In this document: positions 35,016-46,635 of the stretch, in pieces
Layout: each line of letters starts with the position of its first letter
Numbering within the stretch: the stretch's first letter is position 1
Source of the DNA: Syncephalis plumigaleata
Taxonomy: Eukaryota > Zoopagomycota > Zoopagomycetes > Zoopagales > Piptocephalidaceae
Assembly (NCBI GenBank): GCA_025201365.1
Contig: JAIXMF010000001.1
Coordinates: forward strand, 2,790,001-2,854,000
Length of the DNA stretch: 64,000 bases
Reading direction: 5' to 3'
The notes under the pieces: model-generated
What the model was told of the DNA's origin: nothing
What the model saw: only the letters and a program-made list of their open reading frames with translations
Database searches by the model: none
Program-made: the position numbers and the translations under genes

Positions 35016-36666
35016 TTAAGCATTCATGTAGCTGGCCTTGTCAATTGTCTCAGGCATTTCAGTAATGCTGACTTCAAATCGACCTTGTACCTTGTCCAAT
35101 GTCGCTGCATCTTCCTCGCTAGCCACGAAAGTAATGGCCAAACCCTTGGTACCGAAACGACCAGCACGACCAACCTAATCATCATCATCATTATCATCAT
35201 TAGTAAACACGTAATAGAACGAGATTGCTCATTTCACTTACTCGATGCAAATAGGTATCAGGTCCGTCTGGCATATCGTAATTGAATACAATGTTAACAC
35301 GTTCAATATCGATACCACGTCCAAATACATCGGTGGCAACCATGATACGCTTTCTAAAGTCTTTGAATGCCTCGTAACGAGCAATACGCTCCTTTTGTGG
35401 CATTCTACCGTGGATGCAAATGCTAGGGAAGTTGGACTCTACGAGCAATTTGTTCAAGCCATTGGCACGCTCGACTGACTTGACGAAAATGACGATCTGG
35501 TTGAATTCGAGCTCGTCGAGCAAGTTGCTCAGCTTAAGGTTCTTCTCGTCTTCTTGTAGTTTAACGTAATGTTGCTGCAAACCGTGCAATGTCAATTTCG
35601 ACTCGGCATCTACGTAAACCTCAGCTGGCTAATGATAATACAACGCAATAACGTTAGAATGAAGCGAGAGTGTATACCGTATTGGATTAACATGGTAAGA
35701 AGATGATATACTTACATTGTTCATGAATCGTTTGCAAATCTGACGTGTTTCCTCGCTTAGTGTAGCGCTATACATCATCACTTGTTTGTGATGAGGTGTA
35801 GCACGGAAGATCTCCTGAATGTCACGACGCATATCTAGCAGTATATAGTAAGTGGGAGTTATGTATGGTTAATATATAGGTATGAATCTCGTTATAGACA
35901 TGAATCAACCTACCTAATTGATCGAGCATCTTGTCGCATTCATCTAGAATGAAATGCTTCAAGTTACCAACGCGCAACGACTTGTCCTTGATCAACGCCA
36001 ATATACGACCTGGCGTGCCAACAACAATATGTGGGGTTTTCGCCTTGTCGCGCAATGCATCTTGATCTTCGCGAATAGGTACACCGCCGTAGAAGACGCT
36101 GATGCGTGCCTCTGGCAGATACTTGCTAAAACGATTGTATTCATTACGAATTTGGAAGGCCAACTCGCGTGTATGGCACAAAACCAACACACCAACTTCA
36201 TCGACCGAGGTATCCACTTGTTGCAAGGAAGCAAGGACGAACACGGCAGTCTTGCCCATACCCGACTTGGCCTGGCAGATGACATCCATACCGATGATGG
36301 CCTGAGGAATACATTCCTGCTGGACTATAAACGATAATTGCGTCAATTTAAATGATTAATCTCGCGTTTATCAATTATTATAACGCGTGTAGTAGTAATA
36401 GTCTCCTTACCTTCACTTGGATGTTCAAAACCGCAATCGACAATTGATCGCAACAACTCTGGCTTCAGTAGGAAATCACGGAAACCGGTGGAGTGGATAC
36501 CGACGTAGCTTCCCTTCTTGTCTGCTTCACCTCCCGTCTCACCGGATACGCCATTGCCTGCGGTGGTCGCATCGGTTCCAGGTGCGGCAGCCACGGCATC
36601 GGCCGTCTCGGTACGGATTGCCTCGACTTCGTCAAAGTCCAAAAGTTCTTCTGTATGATCGGCCAT
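35016..36666 (-). CDS. SUB2: DEAD-box ATP-dependent RNA helicase Sub2/UAP56
   Basis: Spliceosome and TREX-complex helicase, required for early spliceosome assembly and mRNA export. Start [13 protein letters not shown] at 36666. The Q-motif exon holds [20 protein letters not shown] and GFEHPSE; motif I is [11 protein letters not shown], the PTREL position is [10 protein letters not shown], motif Ib VGTPGRI, and the Walker B is DECD (as in UAP56/Sub2, not DEAD). Motif III is YSATL; domain 2 has [49 protein letters not shown] and a final exon from about 35176 with the [10 protein letters not shown]-type motif VI, ending at 35016. About five introns, all GT-AG. The N-terminal insert (about 36560-36620) is Ala/Thr/Gly-rich and not conserved. 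Confidence 0.95.
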
Positions 36667-37885
36667 GATGTTTTACTTTAATGGCAAGTCAATATAAAGA
36701 TAATCAATTGTAAGTGAATGCTAGATGGGTTTTACCACATAGTGGTAGTGGTAGTAGCAGTAGTTCAGTGTGTAAGCAGGATTGTCATCGCTGATATGTT
36801 GCTGCTACTGTCGCCGCCATCATCGTTATATTTCAGTTATATCATCGTTATTAGATGCTATTTATCCATGATTGCAATCGAAAATGACTACAACGGTAAC
36901 TGTCTCGTGTATAGGTTGACGTAGTGCAAGTCCTAATCTACACGCGGCCAACAGTGGAACAGGACGTGTTTATGCGTATAGAACACGTACACACGCACGC
37001 ATATATATATATATATATACATGTATATATGACCATTGTAACGACGGCAATAACCGAAAGTATCGCTCGTCATTCAGGATCGACACGCGTCATCTAGATC
37101 GCGTTCTACGGGTGTAGTAGTAGCATATGTGCATCGCACAAGCATGGATCCAAGGTGCATCTTTTTCTCGTTTCTCTTCCAGTGTGTTCATTGCTCTAGC
37201 GAGACCACACTCAAGAAAGACGTCGCAAACATAGATAACAATAGAAAAGAATAGAGAAATGATCGTCTTCTATGACACGCGCGCGCATGTGTGTGTATGC
37301 TCCTTTATCCCTCTCTGTTGCAGCGCACCGAATAACGCTTGATGGCGACGAAAGCGGCTGTTGCGAACGACATTGCTTGAACACTGCAGCGCATACCTAT
37401 TATAAACGTGTGTGTTGATGCTTGTACGGTCCTTTCGACTTGACGAACAAAAGATAAACAGGCTAATCGGAAATATGACGACGACTATTCGACAACAAGG
37501 GAGTAACAGTGAAAATAGTGAGGGAAAGAGCAAAATAGGAGAGAAATGGATGAATGGGTGGGTGAGTGTGAGTGAGAGTGTGAGTGAGAGAAAGGAGAGA
37601 AAATAGACACACGCGCCACTGCCACTCAATCATTCACCCTATTCATAACTGACGACACACACATGCCTGTAATAATGAGTAATGAGAATAATATGATAGT
37701 TTCAATTAGTTTAACAGTTTTACCACGTACAATGTATTAAACCATTGCTTGTTAGACATTCGTTCGATCATTGAAATAACTAGATAACGATCATGATAAT
37801 AGTCGGCTTTTTATGAACACACAAAAAAAGCAAATCTACTACATATTATTTGTTTCTTTCACGCGTGTACAACGAATCTTTTAGT
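36667..37885. other. Divergent spacer between SUB2 and TIM44
   Basis: About 1.2 kb that should contain both promoters. Has (TA)n near 37000-37020, a GT/CA stretch near 37277-37300 and a (GTGA)n-type purine-rich block at 37557-37600. The minus strand has a Leu/Ser-rich open frame (37270-37629) that is a translation of the simple repeat. No gene supported. Confidence 0.5.
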
Positions 37886-39793
37886 ATGGCTACTCAACGA
37901 CTTTTAACGCGTTCCCCCGCTGCTTCTTCGGTGTTTGGCACCGCTTCTGTCGCCAGATCAGCAATGCGATCTACTTCGTTGATTCGTCAAATGAATCAAG
38001 GTCAGGGACCTGCTTTGAGTGCAGCACCACGTCATGCCTTCAATAGAGGACCAGCCACCATGGTGGTACGACATAAAAGTGCACTGGCACGTTTTATGGA
38101 ATCTATTCGCGAGCAGGTCAAGGAGAATCAAGAGTTCCAACAAAATGTGAAACAACTACAAGATAAATCTTCGGAAATCGCAGAGTCAGAGTCAATGCGT
38201 AAAGCTCGCGAAGTATTGGATAAAGCCAAGGTATTTGGAAGAATGATGTTTTACGAGTCACTCCCTAATACATATCTATTTGACAGGCGGATGCTAATGT
38301 TCGATCAGAGAAGCTGCGTAAAACGGTAGAAGAAGTGAAAAAGGGTGCCGATGTAGTAGGCGAGAAGGTGCGCTATGTAGCCAAGGAGATTGGCGATACA
38401 AAGTTTGCACAAGCTAGCAAGAAAACGGTAAGTTCATCATGATAAAGAAAGAAAGAGATGGTAATTACAGGATTAACTAATGAAACGATCATGCTAGTAT
38501 AGATTAATAAAACGGCATCCGCAGTGGCCGATACACTCGATAAAACCACTGAACCCATTCGACAAAGTAAAGCGTACAAGGAAGTCAGTGGTCAAGTCAA
38601 GGATTATGTCGACGAGACGAGTTCACGTTATGGCGGCTACATTCCTAAGGAACGACGACGTAAATCCATCTATGAGATTAGCGGACAGGATGCCTTGAGT
38701 GGACGTCGTACGGAAGCAAATGCCGAGTAAGTTGATCTAGCATAGAATCATAGATGGAATGCGAGATGACTAACGTATAAAAAACGAACAACACCTAATA
38801 GAGCGGGTGAATCGGTTGTATTGCATAAGGATTCGGCTTGGAAGGAGAGTTGGAAGAAGTTTAAAGATAGCAATACTGTAATGCAAGGTACTTGGATATT
38901 CGATATAGCATCTTATGCTATACACATGCCACGTATTTACACTAAGCATTATCCTATAGGAATATTTAATATAAAGCGCAATTATGACGATAGTGACAAT
39001 GTTATGATTCAGTACACTCGCGCGATTACCGAACGAGTATCCGATACATTTAGCTCTATATTCTCAGAGTCAGAGAATGCCGTGGCTATTGCCCACTTGA
39101 AAGCAACGCTAGATCCTAATTTTAACCTTGAAGTGTTTATGCGACAAGCACGAGAATTTATCATTCCCGAGGTTATCGATGCCTATCTACACGGTGACAC
39201 GGACACGCTACGTCTATGGTGTTCTGAAGCGGTGAGTACGCTTTAATAGTGACGACTTTAGTAATAGTAGTCTAGGATCAATCACTAATAGTGTACATGA
39301 TGATGATGATGATGACTGTGTAGACATTTAACGTATTGACAGCGGGTATCAAGGCACAAATACAGCAAGGATTAGTTAGTGACTCGAAGATTCTTGATCT
39401 ACGTAATGTCGAGGTAATTTATTAGTATACATTATTCGTGTAGCATTTGCGAATGACATCTAAACGAATGCAATATCTATCTATCATTTAGTTTATGTCG
39501 GCCAAATTACTCGAGAATGATATACCCGTTATTGTTGTTTCCTTTAATACGCAAGAAATCCTATTGTTTAGAAACAAAAAGACCGGAGAACTAGTACATG
39601 GCAAAGAGGTAGGGAGATTAACTGGAATAAACAAAAAAAGATACGAATTATTCATTTTACATACTAGGATCATATCGAACGAGTTTACTACGCTTGCGTA
39701 TTCACCAAGACCGAGGAAGATCTACAGAACCCGATCACCGGCGGTTGGCGTATTATTGATATGGCCAAGCAAGGATCACGACCAACATGGTAG
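37886..39793 (+). CDS. TIM44: Mitochondrial import motor scaffold TIM44
   Basis: Peripheral inner-membrane protein that tethers mtHsp70 to the TIM23 channel. The ATG at 37886 gives a basic, Ser/Arg-rich presequence (MATQRLLTRSPAASS). Then comes a coiled-coil region (ARFMESIREQVKENQEFQQN), the linker KADANVRSEKLRKTVEEVKK, GGYIPKERRRK, and the C-terminal Tim44 domain (NFNLEVFMRQAREFIIPEVI, YLHGDTDTLRLWCSEA, then VIVVSFNTQEILLFRNKKTG and NPITGGWRIIDMAKQGSRPTW). Eight or so exons join in frame. One intron (38888-38959, GTACTT...CCTATAG) is 72 nt, a multiple of three, and free of stops, so retained transcripts would add 24 residues; removing it gives the family-like VMQGIFNIKRNYDDSDN. Confidence 0.92.
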
Positions 39794-39923
39794 TGTTAAT
39801 TTAGTTACGTAAAAGAGAGCAGCAATACATCAAGGAATAGGCACGCGCGCATATATATATATATATATATGAGTGTGTACGTGTGCGTGTGTGTATGTAG
39901 ACGTGCTATAGCACCATCAACTA

Positions 39924-40471
39924 CAGACTTTTTCCATCCAATTTGCGTAGTTAGCCATTGTTGTTACGAATAAATAATAGTTATGATAATAACACTTACG
40001 TATTTTTAAGCGGAATAATTGGCGATAACCACCGCGGTTAATTTGATTTTTGTTGTTTGGACCCCCGTTGTCCTTGTCCTTCTTTCTTTGAACGCTTAGA
40101 AGGAACGGCACCTCGTTGGAATTGTGTTGGAATACGACCATCAGTACGATGACTGCGGATAATCTGAATGAAGTTCAGACATGCAGCCATATCCCGATTC
40201 CATACACGATCATTAATAGCTACTTGTAATTACATGACATGGCAATATCCAACTATACTAGTACACTTGTATCATCTATCGTATAGAATTGATGATGATA
40301 GTTATCGCTATCAATGAAGGATCCAATACTGAATACTGAATTATTATTATTATCATGCTGTATCAATTGTCATTTCTATAATGATAATGGTGTTAACAAT
40401 CGTGTAAATCTAATTATTAATAAAGAGCAAATGTTAAAGGATAAATGCGCAAATTGGATGGAAAAACACTG
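39924..40471. mobile_element. TA-flanked TIR element carrying Fanzor C-terminus (copy A, 548 bp)
   Basis: Non-autonomous DNA transposon. Left end CAGACTTTTTCCATCC and, inverted, right end CAGTGTTTTTCCATCC; the shared inverted core is TTTTTCCATCCAATTTGCG, with about 30 bp matching overall. Each end is flanked by TA (39922-39923 and 40472-40473), the target site of Tc1/mariner-type elements. The left part holds, on the minus strand, a coding remnant resembling a Fanzor (TnpB-like) C-terminus at 40038-40229. The right part is non-coding and shared with the copies at 46.6, 51.5, 53.5 and 58.5 kb. Confidence 0.85.
40038..40229 (-). pseudogene. Fanzor-like (eukaryotic TnpB) C-terminal fragment, copy A
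   Basis: Sixty-three uninterrupted codons: the key part reads VAINDRVWNRDMAACLNFIQ, followed by a stretch ending GRIPTQFQRGAVPSKRSK and a Lys/Gln/Gly-rich tail to a stop at 40038. In TnpB and Fanzor proteins the third RuvC motif is of the form NRD-x-NAA-x-N(I/F), with the Asp catalytic, and Fanzors commonly end with a P-x-x-F-x-R segment, so the match is specific even though short. The zinc finger and the other RuvC motifs are absent; an in-frame stop lies just upstream. Family assignment rests on motif recognition, not a search. Confidence 0.6.
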
Positions 40472-40686
40472 TATTATCTAAAAAATACATTTTATTATCA
40501 CATATAAACGATTAGTGCTACGAGCAAATAAGTGATTTTATTATTAGTATTGATTAGTTGTATACAAGAGAGAATGATCTCCTATATACAACTAATAAAT
40601 TGGATCATCATTATTCGTACATGACATGTTACGCGACGATTAAATGTTTGCTTTATTATTAAACGAGTGCATCGCTTTCACCGCCA

Positions 40687-40986
40687 TTACCAAGTACTCT
40701 TCATAACACCGGGTAGTTGACCGTTTAGTGCATGAAGACGGAACTGGAAGCGACACATTCGGAAATCACGCAAAATACCACGACCACGTCCAGTAACGAT
40801 ACAACGGTTGTTCACCGCTGTTGGTCGCGTATCGCGTGGAAAACTATTCAAGGCTAGTTGAGCTTGATGGCGAATTCGCGTTGGTAATTGCTCGTTACGT
40901 ATGATATAGCGATATGCCTGTCGTTGTACCTCAGCCGCAGACACACTAGTCCGAATACGGATATCTCGTAGAATACGTGATTTCAT
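40687..40986 (-). CDS. Mitochondrial small ribosomal subunit protein uS14m
   Basis: Single-exon gene of 99 codons. The sequence ends NRCIVTGRGRGILRDFRMCR followed by FQFRLHALNGQLPGVMKSTW, the typical S14 C-terminus (GR-RG-L-DF-(L/M)-R...G-L-GV-KS-W). The zinc-binding cysteines of the Zn-type S14 are not present, as usual for the mitochondrial/bacterial C-minus form. The start at 40986 (MKSRILRDIRIRTS) is the only ATG near the family length; the N-terminus is basic. Confidence 0.93.
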   Translation of the reverse strand: MKSRILRDIRIRTSVSAAEVQRQAYRYIIRNEQLPTRIRHQAQLALNSFPRDTRPTAVNNRCIVTGRGRGILRDFRMCRFQFRLHALNGQLPGVMKSTW

Positions 40987-41299
40987 AGTTAACTAGCTAT
41001 AGTCGTCTCGCGATAACGTACAAGCTTACAGTGTGAATCTAACTGATCAAGATCAAGATTAGGAAAAAAGAATAAGAATCACATACAAGCTTGATGATGT
41101 TGATAAACGCGCCTATTACACATTTTAACAGTTTTCCTTTAGTCCTCCTTCTTAGCTTCACTTGGCTTTACTTGTTTATTTGCCTGTTACACTCGTTGCT
41201 ATTAAACTCTCCCTCTCTCCCCCTCTCTCTCCCTCTACACGCACACTGATAATATCGTTATATATTATTATTATTAGTAGTAGTATTATTGGTGACAAT
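40987..41299. other. Divergent spacer uS14m/CLF1
   Basis: About 310 bp. A CT-rich run (CTCTCCCCCTCTCTCTCC) lies at 41210-41235 and an (ATT)n/(AGT)n stretch at 41262-41290, just before the CLF1 ATG. Probably a bidirectional promoter and CLF1 5' leader. Confidence 0.5.
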
Positions 41300-44200
41300 A
41301 TGGAGCAACAACAACAGGAACAAGTGCCCGGTGGCTATGATCGGGGTGGACGGGTGCCCAAGGTAAGCAGTTCGCCTGGACAATTAACTGGATAGATAGA
41401 ATTGGAATGGCACTTACACGTCATCCGTATGAATCATAGATCAAAAATAAAAATCCAGCACCTGTCCAGATCACGGCAGAGCAGCTTATGCGGGAAGCGC
41501 ATGAGTTCCGTGAGGTAGCTGTGGCGGCACCACGGCAAAAGATCACAGATCGCGAGGAACTCAACGAGTATCGTATGCAAAAGCGTAAAGCATTTGAGGA
41601 TATGGTGCGACGTAATCGTATTCACATCGGTACCTGGCTTAACTATGCTGCTTGGGAGCAGAGTCAAGAAGAGATACCACGGTAAATGGATCATTAATAT
41701 AGACGACGATAGTGACATCTTGATGCAGTTAGCGTACTAACAATATGTATATAATGAATTAGAGCGCGTTCTATTTACGAACGAGCACTGGAAATTGATT
41801 CGCGTAATGTCACCCTGTATTTGAAATACGTGGAGATGGAAATGAAGCATCGTAACATCAATCGAGCGCGTAATTTATTCGATCGTGTAGTATCACTACT
41901 ACCACGAGTCGATCAATTCTGGTGAGTAGAATAGCTGCCTGTGCTAATATCCCAATAAATGCACTATTTTCATGTGTTAACACTGGGCAACAGGCTTAAA
42001 TACACGTATATGGAGGAGATGCTGGGTAATGTCAATGGTGCACGTCAAATATTCGAACGATGGATGCAATGGCAGCCCGATGAACCAGCATGGATGGCCT
42101 ATGCCAAAATGGAGATGCGATACGATGAGGTGGATCGTGCACGCGCCATTTATCGACGATTCGTGCAGGTGCATCCCATGACTAAGAATTGGTTGAAATG
42201 GGTTAAATTCGAGGAGGACTTGAACAATATCGGTAAGTAAAGATTGGTGAATGAATATGACAAGATTATATATTGATAATGAAATGCAATTAACATATTA
42301 TCAGAGCAAGCGCGTGAGATATTCGATCAAGCATTCCAATTCCTAGGTGATGATCATATGGATCAAAAGTTAGTTATTGCTTTTGCTAAATTTGAAACAA
42401 AACAACGAGAGGTAAGCTAGAGCAGAGTAGAGTAGAGTGGATATTACGCAACATTACGCTAACATTTATTAGTATGAACGAGCACGAGCCATTTACAAGT
42501 ATGCACTGGAGAGAATGCCGAAATCAAAGGCTGAAGCACTTTACAAGCAGTACACGCAATTCGAGAAACGATTTGGCGACCAGAATGAAATTGAGACGGT
42601 CGTCACCGCTAAACGACGTGTTCAGTATGAGGAGGTGAGTAATTACGCGAATGCAACTATGCTGCAGCCATTGTTACTTATTACTGTAATAAACATAGCA
42701 AATAAGAGAGAATCCACGCAACTACGATACATGGTTTGATTATGCTCGACTAGAAGAGGAGGCAGGAGATCCGGAACGAACACGCGACGTATATGAACGA
42801 GCTATTGCGCAAATTCCTCCATCGGACGAGAAACGACATTGGAGACGCTACATTTACCTTTGGATCAATTATGCATTGTACGAGGAACTAGTAACAAAGG
42901 TAGTGTGCAACATATCTATCATTCGACTCACAACGTTAACTAACCTTCAAACATAGGATTATGAGCGTACTCGTCTAGTATATCAAGAATGCTTACGACT
43001 TATTCCTCATAAAAAGTTTACATTTGCCAAGATCTGGCTAATGGCTGCGCAATTTGAGATTCGTCGCTTAAATATCACGGCAGCGAGGAAAACACTAGGC
43101 ATGGGCATTGGTAAGAGGACATAACATACCATCTTATGTTGTACGAATAAGTAAATAAATATACGAATATACGTATAGGTAAAGCACCGAAACATCGACT
43201 ATTCAAGGGATACATTGAATTAGAACTGGAGGTAGGTATAACTGGACAAGTAATATATCGAGTCATAGTAAATCAACTAATTCTATATATGTCCGCCTGT
43301 AGTTACGTGAATTCGATCGATGCCGTACCATTTACACAAAGTATCTGGAGTTTGATCCCGCTCACTGCACGGCATGGATTCGATTTGCCGAATTGGAACG
43401 ATCATTGGGTGATGATGATCGTGCACGTGCGATATTCGAATTGGCTGTCAGTCAGCCTGCACTGGATATGCCCGAGTTGTTATGGAAGGCATATATAGAT
43501 TTTGAATTTGAATTGGGCGAATTCGAGCATACACGCAAACTTTATGAACGCTTACTACAGCGAACGGAACATGTCAAGGTAGAGTAGATGTGGCATTGCG
43601 ATAACAATAATAGCAATGATAGCCAAAGAGAGTACATTGATAGCTAACGCGACAATACATGAATGGTAACATTAGGTTTGGATTAGTTATGCGCAATTTG
43701 AACTAGCAGCAAGTGTATCGGAGGAAGAGGACAACAAGGCACTTGTGACGGAGCGTATAGCAAGGGCGCGCAAGACATTCAAGCGTGCGTATGATAGTAT
43801 GAAACAACGCGGTCTTAAAGAAGAGGTAACAGTCACCAGTGGATTATTGTGTATCATTTAAGATTGACTAACACCATATTGGTATCAATTACGAATTAGC
43901 GTGTTTTATTATTGGAAGCGTGGCGTGAGATGGAAACGCAGCATGGCACATCAGAGACTCAGGAGCAAGTCAATCGACAAATGCCCAAAGTGGTCAAACG
44001 ACGTAGAAAGGTGGAGGAAGGCGAGGCAGTCGGTGGAGCAGGTGGCGATACATGGGAGGAATACTACGACTACATATTCCCTGATGATGATACGCAACAG
44101 CAGAAGCTTAAACTACTTGAACTGGCTCATCAATGGAAGGTACGTAGAATAATAACAATGTGAATAAAGTAATATCATTCATTTACAATCATTATGATTA

Positions 44201-44309
44201 TTTCTATTAGATTAAATCAGAGCAAGCTCTACGAAACAAAGAATCCAATCAAGATGAAAGCGACGAAGAGTCAGATGAAGAAGAGTCAGAAGAAGAAGAT
44301 AATGAATAA
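41300..44309 (+). CDS. CLF1: Pre-mRNA splicing factor Clf1/Syf3 (crooked neck, CRNKL1)
   Basis: HAT-repeat scaffold of the Prp19-associated (NineTeen) complex in the spliceosome. After a short Gln/Gly-rich start come conserved N-terminal blocks ([20 protein letters not shown]-type exon at about 41440, then [18 protein letters not shown]), followed by a long series of half-a-TPR (HAT) repeats: [100 protein letters not shown], and [20 protein letters not shown]-type later ones. It ends in a Glu/Asp/Ser-rich tail (44250-44306). Around a dozen exons, all joins in frame with introns of 50-75 nt. No frame problems, in contrast to several other genes here. Confidence 0.95.
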
Positions 44310-45598
44310 TTTAGATGTTTTATGTTTATCCTATAAATCATTGATTGCTCTGTAATGATGAAAGCATTTAGATGTAGGGGGGATTTTATTTGGTCTATGA
44401 TACATGATTACACAATGTTGAACATATAGTAAAATATTAATGGTATATTTCGATAATCATGACTTTTACAATTCTATCTTGATGATACGAGTAAATAATG
44501 CCATGTGTTTTTACATGATTTCATTAAGGCCTTGAAACATATTGATTTTAATAGAACTACATCCAAGTGTAGGAGTCTTATTGTCATTTAGAAGAAAGTA
44601 CGCGAGTAATTGAGTAAACATCACTTCATCAATCATGCAGCATTACGCGCACTGACTACTTACCCAAATGGGACCCATTAATTTACGCATTACTACTCTA
44701 CTACCATGTCATTAAGGCTATTCATGAATGATTGTTTCAAGGTTTACTCATACAATCATTGCTTGTTTGTTCGTTCGCTTGTTCGTTCATTTGTCTGAAC
44801 GACAACGACAGGCCTGTAAAGTATTGTTCCCTTGAAACGATAAGTGGTTGATTGTCTACTTTGAATGTGTAAAACACAATTTCTTTATTTTAAGTCCCCT
44901 TAGCAAGTTATTCGCCTTTACTTTTGTTCCCACATCGAAAGCAATATTGACTAAAAGTGAATACTACTCACTATTACAGCGGGATATTTGGTTGAGATTC
45001 CAATGAGGAACAATAACCAATGCACATATAGAATATGTATGTATATATTATACAACACATTAGTGTATAGCAAGTTAACGCAGGTACAATAAAGTGAACA
45101 ATTGTCAGCTGAAATTACCATTTAAGGATACGCCTATGCTCAAACAAGTCTTTCATGTAATGCATTACCTTGTTAATCCGTGTAATAGGGGAGGATACAC
45201 CACCCGAGTATCATTATCTACATGTTTGTCTGTGCTACAATGAACCATGGACTATGCCGTTTGATATCGTTATCTACGGAGGCCATTCTATCTTGTCTCA
45301 TGGACATTGAACTCGTTATTGTGCTTGTCAATAAAGTGGAGTAAATATATTTTCATTATAGAAGCACTGATGACATGAAGGTATAAATACTCGTCGGATG
45401 ATGACCGGTAAACGATTATTATTCACTCATCAATACAAACGCCTTCATCGCAACGATACCCTAGACAGTGCTTACTGACTTACTTACTTTGACTCTCTTC
45501 TCTTCTCTCAACGACTCTTCTTTTGCTCCTACGATCTAAAAACGACAGATTTTATTCCTAGGCTGCGCCCAACGAATTCAACCATACAAATCAGAAAA
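44310..45598. other. Spacer with LPMO promoter
   Basis: About 1.3 kb. No coding exon recognised. A TTCG/TTTG-type short repeat is at 44765-44795. The right end is the core promoter and 5' leader of the LPMO gene, with a TATA box at 45382. Confidence 0.5.
45382..45389 (+). promoter_or_regulatory. TATA box of the LPMO gene
   Basis: TATAAATA 217 bp upstream of the ATG at 45599; the leader after it is pyrimidine-rich (CTTCTCTTCTCTC near 45500). Confidence 0.6.
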
Positions 45599-46327
45599 AT
45601 GACTCGCTTCGCCTCCGTCTCCTCAATGATGACTCTATGCGCCATCGCGCTTACCGCCCTCTCGGTCGTTTCCAGTGTGTCCGCTCATGGCTACCTAACA
45701 AATCCGTCTCCTCGCGGTATCCAGAAGGCCAACACCCAAGTAGACGACTTGAAATCGCCCAACACCAGGGGTGTTTGCCGTGGTGAACCGGCCGGTCAAG
45801 TGCACTCCGTCGGTCACTCGGTCACCCTTGACTTTAAAATTACCGCGCCACACATTGGTATGTGCGAGGTGTACATTCTCGATGAGAATCTCGGCAATCC
45901 ACGCAAGATCGCCTCGAAGGACGGCTGTGCCGCTCCTGGCAAGGAAGGTCCATGGACTGTCGACATTCCATCGGATATCACCGGTCGCAAGGTGCTGCGT
46001 TGGATGTGGAACGCCGCTCATCTAGTAACCACCATTGAACACTACGAGCAATGTGTCGACCTCAACATCTCCGGTGGTGGTGGTGGTAGCAGCGCTCCCC
46101 CCACTGAAACGAAGAAGAACGATGGCGATACACCTGCACCAGCCAGTCCACCCAATGGCCCTGCCGCCCCTTCGACTCCAGCATCCGGTGGAAGTTGCAA
46201 TGACGGCGAGTTCAAGTGTAACGGTAACAAGATCGGACAATGTGCCCACAAGTCTTTCGTCTGGACTACTTGTCCCTCTGGCACCCAATGCCGTGGCTCC
46301 GGTAACGCCATCTACTGCGGCTTTTAA
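45599..46327 (+). CDS. Chitin-active-type LPMO with C-terminal CBM19-like domain
   Basis: Copper monooxygenase-like secreted protein, 242 aa, one exon. A signal peptide ends at SVSA, leaving the mature protein to start with His (HGYLTNPSPRGIQ), the histidine-brace residue of LPMOs. The second copper histidine is probably in WMWNAAHLVTTIEHYEQC, giving the AA10/AA11/AA15-like 'chitin-binding type 4' pattern. Six or so cysteines. A Gly/Ser then Pro/Ala/Thr linker (46070-46190) leads to CNDGEFKCNGNKIGQCA...FVWTTCPSGTQC...YCGF, the cysteine pattern of the CBM19 chitin-binding family. C-ending codon bias and a TATA box suggest strong expression. The likely substrate is chitin, its own wall or that of a host; the AA family number cannot be fixed by eye. 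Confidence 0.82.
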   Translation: MTRFASVSSMMTLCAIALTALSVVSSVSAHGYLTNPSPRGIQKANTQVDDLKSPNTRGVCRGEPAGQVHSVGHSVTLDFKITAPHIGMCEVYILDENLGNPRKIASKDGCAAPGKEGPWTVDIPSDITGRKVLRWMWNAAHLVTTIEHYEQCVDLNISGGGGGSSAPPTETKKNDGDTPAPASPPNGPAAPSTPASGGSCNDGEFKCNGNKIGQCAHKSFVWTTCPSGTQCRGSGNAIYCGF

Positions 46328-46635
46328 TGGCCATTACATACGACAATGGTAAACATTAGCGTATCTCTTCCTTTCCATTGGAATAATGAAATAAACCATT
46401 ATACTTTACAATATACACAGTAAATCTAAATGAATGTATGATATCGTAGTATACATTAAGATTGACTAATAACATCACTTTTATTCAATGTGCTTTAATC
46501 ATTGATGTATATTGCACTTGTAAAGACTAAGTTTGACTTTTTAATCAAAATCATCTCTGCGTATTTACTAATAGTTGCATTTGCTATTTATATTTGATAA
46601 AACATGTATTATTGGATAAAGCAGTAATTAAAGTA

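Noticed and set aside
38821-39246. A novel 24-residue insertion in TIM44
   Set aside because: The inserted stretch has intron borders and splicing it out restores the family sequence; treated as an intron with possible retention.
46022-46311. Minus-strand open frames opposite the LPMO gene
   Set aside because: They are complements of a codon-biased real gene with a signal peptide and conserved motifs; no independent support.
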